DNA from: Linnemannia hyalina
Taxonomy: Eukaryota; Mortierellomycota; Mortierellomycetes; Mortierellales; Mortierellaceae
Assembly (NCBI GenBank): GCA_019671135.1
Contig: JAHRHY010000003.1
Location: 1,240,001-1,304,000 of the forward strand
Direction: 5' to 3'
DNA: 64,000 bases
The stretch's first letter is position 1, and each line of letters opens with the position of its first letter. Shown piece by piece: positions 58,093-64,000 of the stretch. Below the pieces are notes generated by a model, which had not been told where the DNA came from, ran no database searches, and was given only the letters and a program-made list of their open reading frames with translations. The position numbers and the translations under genes were made by a program.

Positions 58093-61000
58093 TTATTCTC
58101 TTCTCTTTGGGTACTTTCTCGAGGGTGCTTTGGGAAGAGCCTTGTAGTATTTATCAATTGAACCAACAGTATCGATTTGCCCTCTTACGAAGGCAAGTGC
58201 ATTGTTTACGGCGGACTTGTCAACCTGCAAGCCAGCTGGGATAGAGCGCAAAACCGAATGTACAATGTCCTTCTTCCACTTGTAGAGCTGTGCATCTTTG
58301 CCTCGCCACGCTGAACCGAACCACCTATTAAGCTCTGCGATGGAGGGGGACCCATCGACGCCGTGGTAAAACCACTCTTGCCACAGTTGGTCGAGCGTAT
58401 TCGGTCGTGGGATCAGCTTGCACTCGGGCATTAGGGGCATATGGTGTTGGGTCTCTCCTCTCGCCCTCTTCTCGTCGGCGACTAAGACGGCTACTTGTCG
58501 CATTCTGTCCTCGACATTGTCGCTGGGGTTGAAAGCGGCCAGAGCTGCGCGGCGGTGCGCATCCCTTGAAAGAACTGCAGTGGAAGAAGTCAGAGGTCTT
58601 GATTCTTGCTGGCCAGCGTCCGGCTCTGGAAGCTGAAGAAGAGCGATGGCGGTAGACATAGTGGTACTCTGGCTTGCTACACTGCCGTTGACGTCGTCAC
58701 TGACCTTCACCTCATCGTCCTCGCTAATCGCCACCACGGCTTCCACCGTTGACTTGAGAGCTTGCATCAACTGAGATCGAACGGCATCCTTGTTCAAACA
58801 TTGTCGCTTGTTGCCTGCCAGTTTGTCATTGTTGCCAATGCACCGCTTCAAGTCCTTCAGCTCGGATGCTGTCCTATCATTCTGAGCTTGTAAAGTAGCT
58901 GCTAGAACATTCATACCGGCGTGCAAACTCTGAAGTCCGGCTTGCTGGCTTTGCTGCAGGCTCCGGATTGCAGCATCTTGGACACTGAGCCTCGCGCCGA
59001 CCCTGTCAAACTCCAGTTGGATGATGGGTGTGGCAGATGCGAGGGAATCCGTGAGAGGAGAGGGATTTCTCATGCTCTCGAGTAGGGTTTGCTGGAAATC
59101 TTGAAACGCAGGTGTTTTGAAGACAGGGTGATCGAAAACAGGGTGCGCGGCGGCAGCACCACCCCCGGACAGGATGACAGCTGCATCCTGAAGGATAACC
59201 TTTCGCAGGTGGGCGAGAAGGCTAAGATGGCGCTTTCTTGAAATGACCTCATTCGACAGAACGGTCTGCATATCCTTGTCCGTGTACACCTGCTTGACTT
59301 CCTTGCACTCGCCCCGTCGCAGCTTCTCACGCAACTCCTCGCGTCCGTGGAAAACGTCGCAGTCACGCATAATGTTGTCAATCGTGAGCCTCCAGAACGT
59401 GTCGGAGCAAGCATCCTCGATGAAAGGGAACAACTGCCTTTGGAGCTCAATGCTGGGGATCACAGTGTTCCGAGCCAGCCAAAAGCGCTCTAGACGGTCG
59501 CGGTCAAATCCAGCCAATCGAAGGGCCACTGAAGGCTCTACACCCTCGAGATAGTGAGTTGAGAGACGGTTCGATGCCCAGTTCCCGTGCTTAGCGATCG
59601 CCTCTACCGTAGATCCACACATATGCGCGAATCTGGAGCCGTGCTTGCGCCCAAGGTGAGTCACTGTGCCCTTGTCCAATATCCCGCTCTCATGAAGAGC
59701 CTCCACCTGCGCCTGGAACTGGGAGTTGTAAGTCATCGGTACATCCATTGGTTTGTTTCCAGCTAACAGATGGTAGTCGGTCCATTTAGGGTTGGTGAGA
59801 TCAGGCGCCCTTTTGTTTTTGCTCTTAGTACAGCAAAAAAAAGGAAGAGGGGGGGGGGGGAAGAACGCATTATTAAATGAGTGTTGAAATATGAGTGACA
59901 CCACGCGTCGGCCGCCGACATTTACCACATGCACGCCACTTACCGACCAAAGCTCAAGCAAATAAAAGGCTAGCGCGCCAACTGGACACACATCTACTTC
60001 TTTGTTCCGAACTGCAACTCCATACTGAATCTTGCCGTCCTTGTTCGTCTTGCCTTGCCTCATCATCAGCACAACTCCAAGCACGAATTGGCCTTCTCTG
60101 CAGCTGGCATCGTTCGTATTTTTGTTGCGGTTGGGCTCGACGTCGTGGGCGAAAAGATCCGGGAGTCGGATCTGGCGTGTGACCTCGCTGCGGAACATCA
60201 TAAAAAAGCAAAGACTTACATCCGCACGGTCGCGTAACCCTTTCAAGCGGCGCTTTCTCAAGCTGGCTGCGCCCTCCACATTGCGCATCCAAAATCGCTT
60301 CATTAGCTGCCGAACAATCGAAGTTGGGTTCTGGGTGAAGTCGATAGAGCCAAAGTCGGTATCTGTCGACCTCTTCCTGGCGGACATCCTCACGCGGTAA
60401 ACGTCGATCAGAGGTTGAAGGTACGTCTTCGGGGCCGGAACTGTGCCATAATCCATCGCTAAATTGTTCCTGTCTTCACACTGATGCTTATAGAGGTCGC
60501 CAATGGCAGCGAGGTGCAAGAGAATGGTTGCCGTCGAGTACCACCGCTCTTCACTGTTCTCATTGTTGCTGTTGTGGATGTCAACGTCTCGACTGGCGTC
60601 CCCCTCGCAGTTGTCATCGCTTTTGTCCTCCACATCGCCTCCATCGACATCATCATCAGAACACGGGTCATCCATATTTGCCCGCCGTTCGCCGGACTTG
60701 TCCTTGCTGTTGTTGCCCTTCCTGTCTCTTGGCAACGGTTTGATCCGTATGATACCTATTGCATTTATATTTTCGTTAGTTCTTATAATTTCAAACACCA
60801 CCATAGCGTTTCGTCGTCGTCGTCGTATCGTATGACCGCTCACATTAGTTCCATTTTTCATATTCATACCGTTTTGAGGATCTTCCGTCTCGCAGGTCAG
60901 GCAAGCAAAGTAACGGGTTACTTTGCCTTTCGTGACGTTGTAATCATCCTTATATCCAGAAACGTCGCACCATTCCTATACCAAGGGATGGAGTGATTGA

Positions 61001-61276
61001 GTTAGTTAGTGCGTCGAGTCGGGGGCCATAGTTTATCTATGCTTGTGCAAAAATGGGGGTACATTTTACAATTTGCCATACCATGAACTTCTCCTGGTAC
61101 CGATCATACTGGTCCCGCGTCGACTGGGCTTGCAAGGACTTGCGAGCTTCGGCCACAAGATGGGAGCTTGCTAGCTCCTTCTGCTTATTACAGAGGTGAT
61201 TTTGTTGTTCAACCCTATTGCGTTCGCGGTAGGTTTCCAGCTTAGATTTTGCTCTTGCCGGCTGGCTGCCTTGCAT
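58093..61276 (-). CDS. Crypton-type tyrosine recombinase with GCR1_C-like C-terminus
   Basis: Four exons, 61276-61082, 60975-60870, 60755-59944 and 59823-58093, join in phase to about 947 residues. The N-terminal part (STRDQYDRYQEKFM joined to EWCDVSGYKDDYNV) resembles a SAM-like core-binding region, followed by an acidic spacer. The catalytic domain shows FFMMFRSE (Arg289), a Lys at about 336 (RQGKTNKDGK), HLGRKHG (His427, Arg430), KHGNW (450-453) and the nucleophile in STHYL (Tyr462): the R-K-HxxR-H/W-Y set is complete. A helical region with TLQAQNDRTASELKDLK follows. Residues about 843-900 (LDQLWQEWFYHGVDG, WRGKDAQLYKWKKDIV) match the GCR1_C DNA-binding type common in fungal Cryptons. The last intron (120 bases) has no in-frame stop, so an unspliced reading is also open. 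It is probably intact. Confidence 0.88.
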
Positions 61277-61469
61277 GCTCGTCTGCTGCCGTTTGTTTCG
61301 TGCTATGGCTTTGCCTTTAACAGAAAAGCTGCACGACTTGTTTAACGCGAAACAATAAAACAATAGAACGAAATAGTAAGTATGGTGGTATGGTGGATGC
61401 CAATCAGGTACAGGACATATCGCCCCAATTGTGCAAATACCTCTTTAGCTTACCCGTGTCATTAATTAG

Positions 61470-61500
61470 TCGGGTATTGGGGGGGGGGGGGTGTGTGTAA
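61470..61500. repeat. Poly-G and GT run
   Basis: A G13 run followed by (TG)n upstream of the recombinase gene, between two divergent promoters. A comparable G12-13 run (C on the coding strand) lies in the last recombinase intron near 59850. Confidence 0.8.
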
Positions 61501-61508
61501 TGTGTATT

Positions 61509-61638
61509 GGGGTGTGGGCTTGTTTGAATCAGGCTAATGTGGCGATGTGAAGTGAGAAAGAGGGAAGATTGGGGTGTGGGCTTGTCTGAATGAGGCTAAT
61601 GTGGCGATGTGGAGTGGAGAAAGAGGGAAGAATGGAGT
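61509..61638. repeat. 62-base tandem duplication between divergent genes
   Basis: Two copies of a unit starting GGTGTGGGCTTGT (61511 and 61573) and containing GGCTAATGTGGCGATGTG and GAGAAAGAGGGAAGA, differing at few positions. It sits in the roughly 630-base divergent promoter region. Confidence 0.85.
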
Positions 61639-61907
61639 GACATGCATGCGTCCCATGTGGATGATTCCGCCAGAAAAAAAATAATTATGCAAGGCTGCCT
61701 ATCGGTTTAAAACCGTGCCTATGCCGACGGGGATAAACCCATATGTGTCACGTGACTTTTATAAACCAACCTTATGTGGATAACCCCCACAATTCCACAC
61801 ATTCCTCTTCCCACTCAACCTTTTCTGTTCACTTTCCCAACGTGACACACGAACGATAACACCACCACCACCAGCACACTCTCTTTGCAAAGACGACGAC
61901 ATCCGTC

Positions 61908-61967
61908 ATGAGCGACAACAGCCCTGGAGTACGTAAAACAGTTCATGAACGTTCATCACCTTGCGTT

Positions 61968-62010
<43 letters not shown>

Positions 62011-64000
62011 GTACTCACAACATATTGTTCCGTTCTGTTTTAACTACTACGAAGCAGATGCACTCCTTTATGCCGGACTGGAAGTTCGTTAACGAGGCTG
62101 CAGAACAAATCCTGCACAAGGGATTCAATGGGGATCTATATCAGCGACTAGGAGGAGCTTTTATTGCTTCAGAGGCCCAACCCATAGCACAGGGTCAAGC
62201 GTCCGTCGCCTTTCGCTTTATCAACAAGCACCACTTGGCATTAAATTTCAGCACAACACCCTCTCTTGCACGGCTTATCATTGCGATCTTGGATGGCTCA
62301 TGGACACCGGAGCGTGGTGAGAGGAACGAGACCGGATTTTTGCTGCTTTGGAGGAACCAGGAAAACACCATCACATATCCCATTCCACCTTCAAGCTTTC
62401 TTCTTCGCTACATCTCAGCACTATTGCACATCAACATATTCCTGTTTGACACCGCCGCCCGCCCCATTGTCATCACCCATCCCTATCCAAAAGGAGTTGT
62501 CGGTATTCTTCATGATGCATCGTCAATTCTGGGATACTCGGACTACAATGTACTCGGACCAACTCGTACGGAACAGGACGATCTTTTCATTGATCTACGG
62601 CCACCAACACCCCCGTCTCTACCACTTCCACCAGGACCTGCCGCGACATTCCGAACCGCCAAACGACCGCGCCAGCAGAGAGAAGGATGCGAGATCGACA
62701 GGGTCGCACTAGAGACCATCTACAAGGAGGAATGGTGTGTTTTGATGTCTACTATGTGAATGATTTTTAGACTTTTTTTGTTTGATTTTTACTTCTTTAT
62801 TGATTGTCTTTGATATTTTTAAAAAAAAATCATTTAGTGAGGCCCGAGTCAAGAAGGAGGCGGCCGATCAGTGCCGCACGGCGAAGAAGCGTGCAAAGAA
62901 GGAGGCAGATCCGAGGGAAGCATTGGAGAAGGCACATATTGATGCAAAGCAAGCGGAAGAGAAACGTGTAAGAACGCCTCGGGGAGTCATGAATGAAACT
63001 GCTCGACGCGTTCGCCAACACTGCGGCATCAACGACGAAGAGGACTTTACCAACCATCACGCATCGATGATGATTACCCACCCTATTGGAGAACCTCAGA
63101 CCGTTACTGGACGAGCTCTAGCGACATATAAGGCGGCCTTATCAAGACACTTTGACATGGCATGGATCGAGGAACAGGACCACATATCTGATCCTACCGT
63201 TGCTTCAGCAAACTCAACAACTATCGCCCTAACCCCATCGGACATCGACGCCCAGGATGACAACAGCATTCGCACTATTACCCTACCTCTTGCGAAGCTG
63301 CTCAGGACGGATCTCCCCACGAAGGATCAAGATTACATCACCAAGAGGCTAAACGACGTACAGGGTGAGGTGTCTGACTTTATGGAATCCGTTGCCATGG
63401 GAGCGTACAAGACAACACTATGGGTATGTTTTCAACATTCTCTGTCTTGGTTGTGGTCGCGCAAGGACATATTTATTTCAAGTTAACTAATATTATATGT
63501 TATCACGACCGTGTTTACTTTCTAGATCTGTCGCGGTGGCATCCAAGGAAGCATACAGCTTAACCTAGCTGACATATTCCCGCCATCCTTTGATATCAGG
63601 GACGACTACTTCAAGGAGAACCCGATCGTGGAAGCGGGAGTCATTACTCCGGAGTGGCAACAGATTGTATCCGATGCTACGGAGTTGAAGCCCCGAGTGA
63701 AGGATCCGGCAACCTTGCTATCCCAGGATTATTTGCAGTACCTTGGAGTTCGGATTCCAGAATTGAGACGTGCGAGGAAGACCCCCAAGACTACCACCCA
63801 CCCCTTGTGGGATACAGTGCTTGAAAGCATCTATAGCGGGAAGCTGGTACCACAAGCCTGGGATGATTCAAGGCATCCTGACTCACCCTCATCCAACCTC
63901 TTCAAGATCATTCCAAGCTTGTCTCAAGCCTCTGGTTCCGGCGCTGTGGATGATGCCTATGCTGCTGCTGATGCCAATGTCGAGGTCGGATACCAGTCAG
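61908..64000 (+). CDS. Multi-exon gene of unknown function, divergent from the recombinase (3' end outside window)
   Basis: Exons 61908-61928, 62058-62734, 62838-63423 and 63526 onward join in phase; the window cuts the last. The first exon encodes MSDNSPG only. The second holds a globular region (PDWKFVNEAAEQILHKGF, YISALLHINIFLFDTAARPI, YSDYNVLGP). A Lys/Glu/Ala-rich coiled coil follows (CEARVKKEAADQC..., KKRAKKEADPREALEKAH), then a mixed region (RRVRQHCGINDEEDF, AKLLRTDLPTKDQDYITKRL, ICRGGIQGSIQLNLADIF) and a Ser/Ala-rich end. I recognise no family. Position opposite the recombinase with a shared promoter suggests cargo or a partner, but chance neighbourhood is possible. The first intron is free of in-frame stops and carries an AG array. 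Confidence 0.75.
61974..62006. repeat. (AG)n microsatellite inside an intron
   Basis: About 16 AG units within the 129-base first intron of the gene at 61908. As 129 is a multiple of three and no stop is present, an unspliced transcript would encode an Arg-Glu repeat in this place. Confidence 0.9.

Larger units (their letters stand above)
57730..61790. mobile_element. Crypton-type tyrosine-recombinase element (boundaries tentative)
   Basis: The recombinase gene at 58093-61276 is flanked by related motifs: TTATAAACCAGTCACATATGTGTG at about 57800-57823, and on the right GATAAACCCATATGTGT (61732) and TTATAAACCAACCTTATGTG (about 61759). On the left, TGGTTTATA and TATAAACCA form a perfect 9-base inverted pair around a spacer (57765-57809). 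Cryptons lack terminal inverted repeats and integrate by recombinase-mediated crossover at short sites, so such motifs are plausible site relics. Whether the divergent gene at 61908 belongs to the element is unknown. Confidence 0.5.

Noticed and set aside
62058..62734. OTU-type cysteine protease in the divergent gene
   Set aside because: The stretch YISALLHINIFLFD...YSDYNVL faintly recalls the OTU C-terminal half, but no catalytic Cys block (GDGNC type) and no His before YN are visible, so no enzyme is claimed.

Overview
This window is nuclear DNA from a filamentous fungus, most likely an early-diverging mould of the Mortierella type. That assignment is an inference from gene style. Genes carry several short GT-AG introns with GTAAGT/GTATGT-like donors, protein similarities are fungal, promoters and 5' leaders are long pyrimidine-rich tracts, and serine/glutamine-rich disordered proteins are common. 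I saw no rRNA, convincing tRNA or CRISPR array. All exon coordinates come from reading splice sites and phase by eye; names come from recognised motifs, not database searches.

Left part (1-19.7 kb): the edge of a repeat element, then a plus-strand SH3-domain membrane protein (5.4-8.1 kb), about 6.7 kb without a convincing gene, a disordered Ser-rich protein (14.8-16.3 kb) and a mitochondrial sideroflexin (17.4-19.5 kb).

Middle-left (about 19.9-34.9 kb): an accessory, repeat-dominated block. Five long copies of a dispersed 'arm' of about 1.5 kb (plus two partial ones) occur in both orientations, twice head to head around a shared centre. They are interleaved with broken protein-kinase pieces, a second repeat family, a decayed multi-exon pseudogene and one nearly intact polo-like kinase gene with an apparent frameshift in its acidic tail.

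Middle-right (35-57.4 kb): a housekeeping block, mostly on the minus strand. It holds a sucrose/SLC45-type transporter, a MNN1-type mannosyltransferase, a possible TCO89-like TORC1 subunit, a single-pass membrane protein, cytosolic aspartyl-tRNA synthetase, a Dsc2/UBAC2-like rhomboid-UBA protein (plus), a secreted LysM protein with Lys-Pro repeats, and a small secreted six-cysteine protein (plus). Several concern the cell surface, secretion and glycosylation, but nothing shows co-regulation.

Right end (57.5-64 kb): a Crypton-type mobile element with a tyrosine recombinase carrying a GCR1_C-like DNA-binding end, facing a divergently transcribed multi-exon gene of unknown function that runs off the window. 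Short related motifs flank the recombinase gene and may be its recombination sites. The best candidates for something undescribed are this recombinase/unknown-gene pair and the head-to-head arm family linked to kinase fragments.
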